Below the pieces are notes generated by a model. It made no database searches. It had not been told where the DNA came from and was given only the letters and a program-made list of their open reading frames with translations. A program made the translations under genes and the position numbers. A stretch of 64,000 bases of DNA from Callaeas wilsoni (Eukaryota; Chordata; Aves; Passeriformes; Callaeidae). This document shows, in pieces, positions 26,169 to 38,935 of the stretch; within the stretch, counting starts at the first letter, position 1; each line of letters opens with the position of its first letter. The stretch covers positions 334,967 through 398,966 of the forward strand of contig VWPU01009679.1 of assembly GCA_013398955.1 (NCBI GenBank), given 5' to 3'.

Positions 26169-29100
26169 GAGATTGAGGTCTCTTTAGAAGACAGAGAAAA
26201 ACAGTGACAGGAATAGAAGAGAATAAAGAATAAAATACTATGGTTAAAAACATAAGACATAATTTTTTTAGACAAATAGGGGAAGATGTGACATTGACAA
26301 TGTTATTACTTCGAGAAATTTCAAGCCTGTGGGTTTGGTGGTTGGTTTTGCTTTGGTTTTGGTTTTTAAAAAATTATTCTTATTATAACTTTTAAGACTG
26401 TAAAGATACTGATCTTTCAGTATCTTCTTAATTTTAAGATAAAATACTGTCAACTAAATAAAACTAATTTCTAGTCTTGTTCTTCATGAGATTTGGAACA
26501 TTTGAATGAACCCATCAGTATGTTGGAACTAGCAGACCAGACTTCCTGGGTAGCTGCTATATTGCATGAATAAATGTGGGTTTTAGCCTACATAACAAAG
26601 CTGAACTGCAATTCTTTTAGCTGTGAATTATTTCACAGACTGTTTTACACCCCAGAAATTCAAGAAGTAAGATACTAAACCAAGGGAAGGGTTGTTTCAA
26701 GACAAGATCTTAGGACAGTACCCCACATCTGCAGTTCTACTGCAATATACTAAAGTTTATGTATTTCAGTTCAGTATCAAAAACTGGCATACTAGCCCAT
26801 TAGAAACTGCACAGCAAGGGAATGCAATCACGTAAGAGATGAGCGACATACCTGGAAAATTACATACATAGTGATTTGGTAGATGAACACACTTGTCTCT
26901 TAATGGATACGAATAAGTAAGGGCCTGTAATCTTACAGTAAAGTTTGAGAAATAATTTAAAATGGCACAGAGAAAAGTAAATTAATAAAAACATGCACAC
27001 GATACTTCTGCACAGCTCTAGTTTCCCTGGTACTGGAAGCGTTCTGCCCTCAGTTGTCATCCTAGGAGCATTTCCTACCTCTTTAATCATATCTTAAATT
27101 AGACTGCAATCTAAACAGCATTGCTTTCTGATCTGCGTCTCCCAGGTCTCCAAACAGTGGACCCCTGACCATACAGAGTGTAACCAGTGGGCACAAACAA
27201 ACTCCATAAACACGTGCTTCAGTGCACATACCTTCCTCAGGTGATGATGGCAAATCATGTCTGGCTGCAAGCCAACGTGGCATTGCAGCCTCATGTTACT
27301 GCACCCAAGTCCTTGATCAACCACAGATTTACTAAAATGGTTAAAAAATTCAAAACATTACTACTTCTGTAGCCCTTAGAAATTATGTACTTCTTTCAGA
27401 TGTTTTGGTTATCTGTATTTTTTCCTACTTCACAATCTATACTGTAAGACATGGAAAAAGCTTTCGTATCACACAGCTCATTAGAGGCTTAAATGAACCA
27501 GTTTTAAATGTATGATTTTGACCTCATTACTGTCCTCAATCAATGAAATAAAAATGGCGGCTGTCATAACATCATCTCTTGGATACATTACTGTGGGAAT
27601 CAGCAATCAGAGTCTGTTCCTCAGATGGTAAAACTGCTATTGAATATATTTGCTTGTACTAAGCCTGATTAAATAATAATAGAGAAAAAGGCTTTTTAGA
27701 ACTCCATAAGCCAATCAAACGATCTCTGAGCAAACTGGAGAGAAAGATATATCCCACCTGCATCTTGTCATAACCTTAGTCCATGTGCAAAATGCTTTAG
27801 AAAAAAATGCCCTCACGTCACACAGTTCCTATGCCACTACCTAAACACATCTTGATGTGCTTGCATGTGACATGCTGCCAATGTCACAAAGAAACTCGCC
27901 ATGTGTCTGAAGTCCTGTTCTGAAAGCGAAACACATGCTTTGAGATCAGTGACAAATCTTTAAAATACTCCTTATCTTCAGAATGAGATTATCTCTCTTT
28001 TTCACTTTTCCCCACATTTATGCCAGTAACACTTAGCACAGGCTGAGCCACACTCTGGAGATGCCCCTTTCTCTCCACTGCCTACAGAAGGATCTGAGGT
28101 AAGTAACTCTCTTGAGGCTTGATGCTTAACCCTTAAACAACCAACTGCACTCAGCCCATCTAATACCAATTAGAAGGATTACCTACAGCTGCATTCAAGT
28201 TAAGAGAGTTTTCATTTGCATGTACTAGGTCCTTTTCAGAACTTTACACTTCTGAATGTATTACTATATAAACAATCATTATTTGAATTTCTAAAAATGA
28301 AGGGATGGTTTCAGTTTACTAAGCCTTTAGTTTGCACGTATTTGTGGGTAGTAAGCTGGTCCTTGTGCAGCTTGCCTGTTACTTGTACTGGACATAAAAT
28401 GTATGTTATTTTTTTGAGACTTGAGTGACCAATACTTACCCCAAAAACTCAATAATTCATTATCAGACCAGAAAAAAAGATGTTTTTCGCAGAAAAAGAT
28501 ACAGAAAAAATTAGCACTAAGACAAGTTTCCAACAAGCCTACCAAGCCAAGATTCTTCAAATTTTACGCTGTTCAATTCAAGCTATTCTAATTTATTGAT
28601 TTACTTGGCAAATAGACTTTGGCTGCTTTTTAATTCAATTTCATTTTTACCATTAAAACAGTGGCAATTGTTTTCCTGAAAATATACCATGAGATGTCTG
28701 AAGTCTTGTTATTAAAAAATTCAACATTGTTTTGTATGTAATATTATTCTGAGGTGAAACTATTCTTAGACGTTCCTGTTTCCCGAATAATGCATCTCTA
28801 TGGGATGCTGAGTTTTAATAGTTCTTTTATGATTAGGCAAATATTCCTTCTTTCATTTTGACATATGTATCAGTTAAATTCTACAAGCAGCGCTTCTTCT
28901 TGCTGCAGTACAAAACTGCAAGGTTGTACCTTGGATTTCTTTCATCATGTACTTCCAATTAGTTTGGTAATGTTCCCTGCACACCTGTAGAGAAATGGAG
29001 CTTTGAACAGAGGCAGAGTGCAGGCAGAAGAAATTATCTGTATCTTCAACAGCAGGTAGGGAAGAAACAATGTTTCACCTTTCTGTAGTCCTCTTCTCCC

Positions 29101-30013
29101 TTCATCTACTTTTCCTCCTCATAGATGCATGTAAACAAGATGTCTGCCTTCATCCGTGGGAGACAGCATGGAAAGATTTGGGCAGAAAAGGCTCTCCATA
29201 TCTGGATGACTCCTACCTACTCCTGGTCAGGTGAAAAGCTTCTTTCTAACAGAAGGTGATGTGTGATTAGGCATACAATAAAAGTAATTTACCTTAAAGT
29301 AATTTCTCCAGAGTATCCTCAACTATCTTATGATCTACAGCACACGAACTGGGAGGGGATTTTTTTTTGGCAGAAGATAAAGCTGACTTTTTTCAGGCTG
29401 TTTTTAGCCTGGTTTCCTATGGAAACAAGACTGAGCAACAATATAATACAGTCTGTGTGTCCTCTCCTTGTAATTTCTGAACTAAGTACCCTGATTTCAA
29501 GTAAAGGAGACTGAGGAGATAGAAATCTCAAAGATAGTTACACTCCTATAAATTTTGAAAGCAGCAGCTGCTGGAGAGAGGAGAGACCAGGATCCTTGTA
29601 TTAACATGCGGGGTGCTAACAATCTTATCAGCCCATTTCTGCTGTCAAGTGTGGCAGCCAGCATACCATCACCAGAATATATGCATATTCAGAGATAAAA
29701 GAAGACCTCTATAATTCAATTATTAACCAAGGGACATAAATCCACAAGAAACTGGTTCTCTTCAGTTTTGGTTCTTTTAAGTCTTTTCTCTTTTAACTAG
29801 ACAACCAAGATACCAGGCTGATGAGGGGGGGAAAATTAAACAAAAAAGGAGGAACAGTTTAAATGAAAACCAAAAGCATACAAAATCCATACTGTAGCAA
29901 AAGAGAAGAGGAAAAAGGTGGAATAGAGAGTTGCTATATTATAAGGATGGACAGCTTTTAAGGTTATGTCCTACATTTAAATCCATTTACAATTTTACCA
30001 GGTTCAGAAGTCC
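26169..30013. other. Intron, no recognisable element
   Basis: AT-rich unassigned sequence. No repeat tail, LTR terminus or credible coding frame was found. Confidence 0.6.
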
Positions 30014-30045
30014 TACACACACGCGCGCACACACACACAAACACA
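30014..30045. repeat. (CA)n with inner CGCGCG, alternating Pu/Py tract
   Basis: TACACACACGCGCGCACACA followed by more CA units gives 26 bases of strict purine-pyrimidine alternation (30014-30039), then a looser CA tail. The inner CGCGCG is unusual in AT-rich intron. Confidence 0.93.
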
Positions 30046-33000
30046 GATACAGGAAGGAGATTATGAGCATCACATTTAGCTGCGACTAACTAAACATATT
30101 GAATGATTCAGCTTTTTCATGCAGATAAAAATGACATAAGGCTGAAAATCATTTTCATTTCCTCCACTACACAGCCAAGGAAACACATAATGGTTAAAGA
30201 ATTGGGACTCCCCCACCAAAACCATTTTTACAGCTCTTGAGTGATTAGTTTGAGATGGTCTAGCATAATTATCTATGCTATAATTTCTCTTTGCTTGTGT
30301 CAAAAATACTTCAAAAAACACCACCAAATACTCACTGATTCACTGTCAAAATGCATGCACTGACTAGAGAAAGTGGTATGAAAAGTTATTTGTTACACAA
30401 AGTAGCGTAATTGTTCATTATATATCCAATGTTCTGTCAGTGTTTACTATAAATAAGACTGTTCTGTTCCAAGATTTCACAAGAAAGATACAAATTCCAA
30501 GCTTTCTGCCAAAAATCTTCAAAATCTAGAAAGTATTTCTCAGCTAGCAGTTCCTGAAATACAGTAGGTATTTGATCACTACCTAATAATTATCAAGGGG
30601 AAAAAAATTAAAGGATGGGAAAAAATGACCTTCATTTTCTCTCATTTTTGCAGCCACTTTTTTTTTTTCTATAAGATCTCTTTTCCCTTGCATCCCCTCT
30701 GCTCATGCTGGGAATCAGGTGCGTGCTGCCAGCAGGACTTGTTAATTCAAGGAGCTGCGGCTGCCCAATTAAGCTTGGTGCCAGATCACAGACAGCCAGA
30801 CACTAAGGTACCTAATTCTCCTTCCTAGTTCAGCAGTAAATGCAACACCATCAGCTGCGTAGTCTAGGTATTAATTCACTCATTTGTAGGCACGCTCTAA
30901 GGTTAATTCATGTCACTCCAAATGGAAAAAAACTAAAAGAAGTGAAGAAGGATATCAAGCACTTAAATTAGCCTCAGTAAAACCAGAGTTGCCTTTAGTC
31001 AAGAAAGTAATCCAGAAAACCTGAACTCAGATGAAAGTTTACTCAAGCAATCTACTTTTACAATTTAAAGTTCCTGGGTGCCTAAAATGTCCCTTTAATA
31101 CATCCACAAATATTTTCTGGGGATGCTGCAAAGCCAGCATTTAGCTAAAATGAAACAAAAAAAATCAAGTTGATAATCTCCTGCCTACCTTCCGTGAAGA
31201 ACTGAATTCATTAGATATTTTTATGACACACTGGATCATGATCAAGCACATCTGAAGTACAGTGTTAACCAACCCTTTTCAAATGTAACACAAAGTGCTG
31301 GTTCCCCTTGTTTTTCAGTAGCTGAGCCTATTTTCAATTCGTAGTCTGCAGGCATTATACAAGAACAGACTTTCTTGGTGTAATCCATAAAGAATAACTA
31401 AGAGCATCCATCATCAATAAGACTTAATTTTGCTATGCATGGATATACATGTCAGCCAGAATTGCATTTTTAAAAAAATTCAGAATCTTGATTCAGTGGA
31501 TATACTCTAATTCAAGGATATACTCAGGATATTTTCAGACATAACAGTTCAGCTCCTTTCTTTGGATACTGCAATTCAAGCCCCCGTCTCCTACTACTCT
31601 GCAGGTTATGCAAAGCATCACGCTATGTGACCTGAGTGAGAAATCAGGTATGGGAGGCACAGCTCCTTACACTGTGCACTGTATTATGACAGAAGTATAT
31701 ACTCAATCCAGGCTGATGGAGGAACCAATTAACCTCAGAGAACTGTGCTGAAGTAGCCCAAAAGTAGCCAGCAATTAGCAAAGGAGAGCCATATATATCT
31801 TAAGTGCTATCTCTCTCTAGATCTCTACAGAGATATAAAAGGTAAACAACTTTCCTAAGATGAAGAAACTCCTTCTTTTAAAAATGTGCTTGGGATCACT
31901 CTTTTCCTTCAGGAAGCACTGGTTAAAATCCATCTGAGGTTTTCAGGTCCCCTACATACACTTGTCTAATGGATTCACTGCTTCTTTGAGGAGGGAGAGC
32001 TGAAGCTTTATCTGCAACATCTAATTTCCCTGGAAAGTGTCCTTTGCAAATGGGTTCTACATTATTCTGGCTGGGAAAGAGCCCCCTCCAGCCTTAGTCA
32101 AGAGGAGAAATGAAAAACAGAGAGCATGATTCTGTAGCTTCGAGGGTAGAGCAGCTGTGTGAGAGAGAAGTATGTTCCAGATCCTTCTGCGATAACTGTT
32201 TATGGAATGTATTCAGTAATTGGTTAGCATAAGGAACTAGACAGCTCCTAGAGGCAGGTTTAAAGACCCAGATTCCTTGTTTGCCCCCCAGCAGCTCTGC
32301 TGTGTTGCACTCAGTTCTCAACCTTGCAGCCTATACTTTCTCAAGTATAAGATAAAGAGCTGCTAACAAAATTTCTAATCTTGACATTTAAATATTAGTC
32401 AGTGGCTATGCTCAGCATCCAGTAGCCAAATCTTCTTTTTATTTGTGGGTGTTTCAGTTTCTTGAGTTTTTAAAATTCTTCTCATGACGGCAAAGGCAAC
32501 TTTATTTCCAGCCTCCTTACAAAAGCCATCCAAAGAAATAGATGACATAACAACATTATAAAAGAGACAAAATTAGCAGTCATGAAAAGTACAGAAGGCT
32601 TGGAATAAAATATATATTTGCTGGGAATAAAAGCAGTGACATTGACAGTGGCACTTGAAAGAGATATCTGCAGGCAGGGTTTTTAAGGACACTGAGGTCT
32701 GTAGAATACTGTGATTAACTTACTGCGTACTCGATTTGACCTTACTTAGAAAGGAAGGGTAAGTGAGAGATGGGTGCTGATGTGCAGTCCACAGCCAGCA
32801 TCATTCCCCCATGATTAAACAACAGGTTTACTGAGTTCCACAGAACCTCCCCCGCACTCTGTATGTCCCATTTGAGCACTGGAGCCCATGTGTCTAATCC
32901 TAAGAGTTAGAGTCTTCCCCAGTCTAGAAAGAGCGAACAATCTATGTCAACTAGCAGAAAGAGCAAGAACAGCATTAACTAGAAGGCTCGTATGTTTAAT

Positions 33001-36000
33001 ATAGTATATTAAACCCAGTCTATAATGCAGGAGATAAAATACTTCAGGTAGTATGAGAAGGAATCAAAAGATAAGTAGAAAACATAGTGTAGCTTTGAAA
33101 GATGTCACTACTACAAAATCTATGTAACAGGTACCGATTGCTCCTTTCATTGTGTGATACATTTATTATCTGGAACTTGATGAAACCTAGTGTTTACTGA
33201 CCAAGGCTCCAGGTTTTATCAGGCTGGGAGAAACAGCAACACATTCATGCAGCTTTTATGATGCATATAGAAAATGAGAGACAACAGTTGGATCCAGCAG
33301 TCAGGAAAATGGAATTTAAGCACTGACTCAAGAGTTACTGTACTCTCGTAAGTATATTTCTCTTGATAGTATTTTAATCAATTGCTCTTGAACTCGGGCA
33401 ATACATCTGCTGTATTTCCCAGGCTATCACACACAAAGATTTTCAAGCTGCTATAATTTATAAATGGACCTCACACTGTCCTCCCAGTTATTATTAAATC
33501 CAACCACAAGTGGCCATTCCACTATGCACTCCACTGCCTCTATAGTAATGACCACATTTCAAGTTAGAAAAATGATACTGAGAAATCTAAATAAGAAGAA
33601 AAAAATAATAAATTAACAAACAAAACCAACCAAACCAGGAAAAAAAAAAATCATAAATACAGCCCAGGGCTGCCCAAGAGATGAGGCTCAGGAAGAAGGA
33701 ATGACAGTTAGCAATATTTTGAGGAGGCACAGTGAGCTTTGTGCAATGGTGCTAATAACAAATATGCATTTAGAAAAGACCCCAATTTCAACTTTTGCCC
33801 AGGGCTCTTTGGAATGTCTGTGTCCTCCTGAATGTCTAATATGGCAGTGGTTTTATTCTATATGGCTACTGATATAGTACCATTTAATTAAAGCAATTAC
33901 AGTAGAAATTCATTCTCAGGAAGGAATAACATGCTTTGCTTGTTAGACAGAAGCAGTCAACTGAAAACTGAGTTGATTCCACATGAGTTCAATTGCTAAT
34001 TTTTAATTTTATGACAGTCCTTGGATGCTGTGGCAACTCTCATTTCTGCATTGCCTACAGAACGCAGAAATGCCCCATGACAGAGTAAGGGCATAACAGT
34101 AGTAGTCACACAGGCTTTTCTTGGGCAAAAGACAGCCCAATCACGTTCTTTCATAGCACCTGGAAAGCTCCCATGTTTAGGGCAGATTTTCAAAAGAGAA
34201 TTACTTTTGTTCCCACAAGTTTTATGGAGGTCCTCAATAAGAGCTTTTGAAAACCCCATCCTGAAAGCACAGCTTTTAGGTCACCAGTAATGGTTCATCA
34301 ACCATTTCTTTCAAAGCCTCTCAGAACCTGCAAACCTTCTCAAGAAACCACTTTATATAGAGACATTGCTTTTTTTGAGAGCTGCACATGTATATGAAGG
34401 GACAGAGTTTTTTCCCATTTAAAAGCAGTGCAGTCTACTCACAGTGAGCAATAGCACAAAATGCTGTTGAAATTACATATATTCTCTAGCAGTTTTGAAA
34501 GGGATCTAAAGGTAGACCTAGGGTGTTTTATCCCCTGTCTTGTTGCAAAAACTGCCATTATATCATCACTTCAATTTTGTGAAAAATCTGTGTTTCTAAA
34601 TGGTTTTTGTTGGTGGAGAAGGGAGTTTGCTTTGTTTTGCCTTGTTTTAGTATTACTTGTCCATTGACATTACCATTTAAAGACCCACTGGCTGAGATCA
34701 AAGCCTTTACAACAGCCACCGCAACTCTTTTCCGTCTACTGCAATCAGCTGAACTGTACCAGCATCTGCCTAACCTAAATAAATACAGAGGGGATGCCAG
34801 ATGGGTTTCCCAAGTGGCTTATTATGACATGCACTAACTTGATAGACTCAAGGGACTTCCTTGTGTATTCTTGTGACTGTGGACTTGCTGGTTTTGAAGA
34901 GTCGCCAGACAAAAATGGATGAACTTTTATGACCTAATTTAGTGAACCACTCCTAAGAAAGATACAGAAGCAAAACAGTGGCTGAAGGTGAAGATTCCCA
35001 ATTGCTAAAATGATTTATCAATATTCAGAAATAAAATATGGAAAGATACAACACTTGCAACACTGATAGTTAATCAAGATTAATTTTTTTCTACATTTAT
35101 GTACATTGCACAATCTTCACACCTTCAGACTTTCTTGGTTTTGCTGTTACTTTTTTTTTTTTGTCCCAGTCTGAGATTTTGCACTTGCTTTAACATTTTG
35201 TTTTCTAAGGTGCAATAAAAGCTAAAGATATATATTCTTAAAGACCTAAAGAAACTCTAAACTCACATATTATGCCAATGCTTAAAACCTCTGCTGAGTC
35301 ATTATATTCTTAATACAAAAGAAGAGGCACAAAATTCACTTTTCTGTGAATGAGAGGGATACTATTAAGCCCATTGATCCCAGGAAAATCTTTATAAATT
35401 GTCTTAGGAATGGTTCTCGTATGAATTAAGCATATATGTCTCCATCAGGCATTGCACTGTTCACAACTCTAAAGTAAGCAGCCACTGAAGCATTACTTCA
35501 AGAATCTTGGGAAGAAAATTAAGTAATCCCTTCACCTCTTCCTCAGTGCCAGGAGTAGCCATCACCAAGGGTCTCAGCAAAGAGAAGAAGAAGAAAGAGC
35601 ATTTTTCACACCGATGAGTAAACAGGCAGAACATTCTAGCTCAGGACAGCAGAGGAGGAAAGCGGTAGCTTTTACTTGAAGACAATTTCTTCCATGTAAG
35701 CAAACTATATAGGGTCTGCAGATAAACTTCAATTCATAGAGGGACAGTCTGTATTGACACAAAAGCAAGAGCAATGAAATCTTCAGAGGAGCTGCAATAG
35801 GCAAGGAAGATTGCTCTTATTAAGCATAGTCTTAATTCTGTATATAATTTATGTATCATTCTGTATTTAGGTCCCATTACTGCAAATTTATATTTTAAAG
35901 ACATTTTATCTGTTTCTTAAAGAGGAAACACTGTCTGTGCGATCTGACAAACAAGAAGAAATTCCTGATGAAAGAACATGCTACACAGGTACTGAAACAC

Positions 36001-36997
36001 TTAAAAGTGTCCGGCCCCACAATGGACTATTTCAAGGGCATCCAGGGAATAAAAAATGTATTTTTTTAGAATGGTATATTTTAAGAATTAGCACAACAAA
36101 AAACAGGAAAGACAGAAGAAGCATTTTCCAACTGTTTCCTGTCAATAGGGAGGAAAATCTCTCCAGCACATTGCACAGAAATAGAGAGCATACTTAAAAG
36201 CTGAGCTGGTGCATGACAGAAGATTTTAAACAAACTAATAAAATTCTGAGATGTGTACAACTTCCACCACCCCCTCTAGCCCCACAAGAGTTTTAAATCC
36301 TGTTCAGCCTTTTAGCAAGAAACTGGTCTAATTAGATCTAATTTTTCTGATCTCAGTCCCATTACCTGACCTCAGACGTTTCGCTCAGTTTTTAACCTCA
36401 CACTCTTCTGCAGATACCAGCTGGAGCATCCATCCTGCTGCTCCAGTGTATGAAACACTATTGCACTGAAAACACAACACATCACTGTACTCACTCTGCC
36501 TGCACAGTCCCTATCACAGGTATGCATTTTGCTGCTCACAAGTTCACTGCAGCTGAAAACTATTCTCAAAGAATTTATGTACTTGAAAATTGGTAATTTC
36601 ATTACTAAAGAAGATCCATCCTCCACAGTTAACTTGCTTTCAGTAATGGTCAGTGAAGCACTGCACCTGTGTCTCTTAAAGAAGTTTGGGAAAGAGCCAA
36701 CTTTGATCCTACAGCAAACCCTTTGCTGGCTTCTGGAAACAGCAAGGAACTCTGCCTGCTAAAAAAATGGGAAGGGACCAGCATCAGAGAAAGAGGCAGA
36801 GAAGATTTCTTTGTAAAAAAGTTTTTTTAGGAGAAAGACGGAAAGAATGACAAGTTTCTCAGATATATTTCCCACCTTAAAAAAAGGGGTTTCAGCCATT
36901 TATTTTCTCAACGTGATGAGTGAGGTCCCTCCTAATGTGTCTGATCTGTGGCCAGAGGCATCCCAGGTGAAAACACTATCCTCTGATGATGTATATA
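30046..36997. other. Long repeat-poor intron stretch
   Basis: About 7 kb without any CR1 or LTR, the longest clean stretch after 38.9-49.2 kb. It holds the homeodomain-site-rich segment near 30.7-30.9 kb, the short hairpin at 32994 and a second AATTA-rich segment near 33.8-34.1 kb. Repeat-poor blocks in long developmental-gene introns can harbour enhancers; this is inference only. Confidence 0.55.
32994..33014. repeat. 9-bp inverted repeat, 3-base loop
   Basis: GTTTAATAT and ATATTAAAC around AGT. It is AT-rich and could occur by chance in a window of this size. Confidence 0.85.
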
Positions 36998-37144
36998 TCA
37001 CAGAAACATAGGAATGGTTTGGGTTGGAAGGAACCTTAAAGACCATTTAGTTCCAACCCCTTCTGCTATGGACTGAGACACCTTCCACAAGACCAGATTG
37101 TTCAAAGTTCCATTCAGCGTGGTCTTGAACACTCCCAGGGATGG
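36998..37144 (-). mobile_element. CR1 LINE, 3' part of a copy split by an LTR
   Basis: The plus strand reads ATCACAGAAACATAGGAATG, then GGTTTGGGTTGGAAGGAACC, and continues to CACTCCCAGGGATGG, an excellent match to the reverse complement of a CR1 3' end. The match stops at the left edge of an LTR and resumes at 37860 with the next CR1 bases (CATCCACAGTTTCTCTGGGC). The two pieces are therefore one element. Confidence 0.93.
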
Positions 37145-37859
37145 TGTTGCTAAACAAGCTGTATTTCTCCAAAAAGGAGTCTGTGCGGCATTGGGGGAAA
37201 ATGCTGGGACCTAATCAACAAGAAGGAAGATTTAGTATGTGAAACCGATAGCAGCTAACAAAGCAACCTCAAAGTGATGTCCATGTGTTACAAAAAACAA
37301 ATTAAAGTTTAGGACTTGACATGCTCCAGTGATCTGAGACCTGGGGGAGGAGGTTCACACAGTTTAGGAAGAAGGATGCAACTCTGATAATGGACACAAA
37401 GAATGCAGAATTTATGGGCAACAAGGACACTTGGCAGGACTCCCAAAATAAGGAAAAAACTCATCTGAAATCAGCTCCAAGTGGGTAAAATGTAATTCTG
37501 GCAGGGGGATCTGCAACCGCCAACCCACAGACCACTGCCCCAAGAAACCCACCAACCCAAAAGAAGAGACAAACTGAGCATGCAAACTAATTACCATGAG
37601 AAGTGAGAGAATCATTAACCAATAGAAGATAGAATACTAATTACTAAGAGAACTTGTAACTTGTATCCAGTGAATACTACTTCCAATGAACACTAATTCC
37701 TTTGTTTGCTAAAAGGAATAAATAATTAAAACTTTTGACAACTGGTGTACATATTAGGTGGAGCAATCCTCGTGTACCTCAGTGCTGAATAAAGTAATGT
37801 CAGCTTTCTAACCTAACGATCTGGTCGGAGAGTCTGTTCTCCAGTTTTCAGTGACAACA
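37145..37859 (+). mobile_element. Solo LTR, avian ERVK-type, inserted in a CR1
   Basis: A 715-base block splits a CR1 copy exactly. It starts TGTTGCTAAACAAGCTG and ends GTGACAACA, so it has TG...CA ends. Near the right end is the poly(A)-signal region GTGCTGAATAAAGTAATG, followed by GGTCGGAGAGTCTGTTCTCC, typical of the R/U5 part of avian class II LTRs; a TATA-like AATAAATAATTAAAAC lies upstream. The flanks share only a short G run, so the expected target duplication is not resolved. It has no coding region and reads opposite to GPC6. Confidence 0.85.
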
Positions 37860-38130
37860 GGACATCCACAGTTTCTCTGGGCAACCATTTCCAGTGTCTC
37901 ATTACCCTCAGAGTAATGAATTTCTTCCTGATACATGATCTAAATATACCTTTTTCCAGCTTAAAGCCACTCCCCTTGCCCTATCACTACATGCCCTTGT
38001 AAAAAGTCCCTTTCCAGCTTTCCTGTGGGCCCCCTTTAGGTACTGGAACACTGCTTTAGAGTCTTCACGGAGCCTTCTGTTCTTCAGGTTGAATAACCCC
38101 AACTCACTCAGCCTGTCTTCATAGAAGAGA
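37860..38130 (-). mobile_element. CR1 LINE, 5' part of the copy split by an LTR
   Basis: Continues the CR1 copy begun at 36998. It passes through CATCCACAGTTTCTCTGGGC, GCCCTATCACTACATGCCC, TTGTAAAAAGTCCCTTTCC and AACTCACTCAGCCTGTCTTC, and is 5'-truncated near 38130. With the inserted LTR removed, the CR1 fragment is about 418 bases long. It is in the same sense as GPC6. Confidence 0.92.
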
Positions 38131-38150
38131 TACAATTCTATGATTCTATG
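38131..38150 (+). mobile_element. Minimal CR1 3'-tail remnant
   Basis: The bases TACAATTCTATGATTCTATG match the last 20 bases of CR1 in the plus orientation, directly against the truncated 5' edge of the minus-strand copy. It may be the tail of a second, almost wholly lost CR1, or an inverted end produced during the same insertion. The match is short but contains two tail repeats. Confidence 0.6.
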
Positions 38151-38157
38151 CACACTT

Positions 38158-38177
38158 AGATATATAGGTATATGTAG

Positions 38178-38215
<38 letters not shown>
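38158..38215. repeat. (AT)n microsatellite
   Basis: A pure run of 15 AT units at 38186-38215, preceded by an imperfect TATATAGGTATATGTAGACA segment. It sits 36 bases right of the CR1 tail remnant at 38131-38150. Confidence 0.96.
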
Positions 38216-38219
<4 letters not shown>

Positions 38220-38892
38220 AGGCAAACCTACATATAGATATCTATTCTAAGTTTCAGTGACTGGTTCAGAGCATTTTAACCACAGAGTTATGTGGTCCTG
38301 CTGGCTAGGACTAGGGCTAGGATATTTTGGTTCTGGAGGAGTGTTTATACAAGGGATGTCTAGTGGTCCCAAGACTCTAGAAATTGGGGGCGAGTGTGAA
38401 GATTCTGCCCACTAGGGATATCTAGTCCCACTCCATGACCCCTTTTACCCTCACAAATATGGGGAAAATGAAGGTAACTGGTCCACAGTGCCTGAAGAAT
38501 GATTTTACAACTATTTTAGACTATGAACAAGGCATGATGAGCTGCTTTCATGAGCCAGCATTAAAGAAGTTGCTAAGGACTAAGATGAGAGAAGTGTCTT
38601 TGGAAATGAACTGACTGGATGCTGACCAAGGTTATATTTACTGGAGGGCAGAAAACAAGCCCAGGAAAGGAGAGACTGCAGAAGAAGAGTTAATACTGAC
38701 AAACAGAAACAAAACAAGGGAAGGTATTTCCATCTGACTGTCAGCTGACTGTCAAAGGCGAAGAGGGGGAGCACTATCACAATGTTGAGGTGAGAAAGGA
38801 GGATAAATTTCATTGCGGTGCTAGGGGAAAAGATTTAGGGCCACTAAATCACCTAGCAGCATTCTCTATATTTGGGATCTAGCATTTGTAGC

Positions 38893-38935
38893 AAAATAAA
38901 ATAAAATAAAATAAAATAATTTAAAAAATAAAATA
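38893..38935. repeat. (AAAAT)n microsatellite
   Basis: Five perfect AAAAT units (38893-38917), then an imperfect A/T continuation. Confidence 0.95.
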
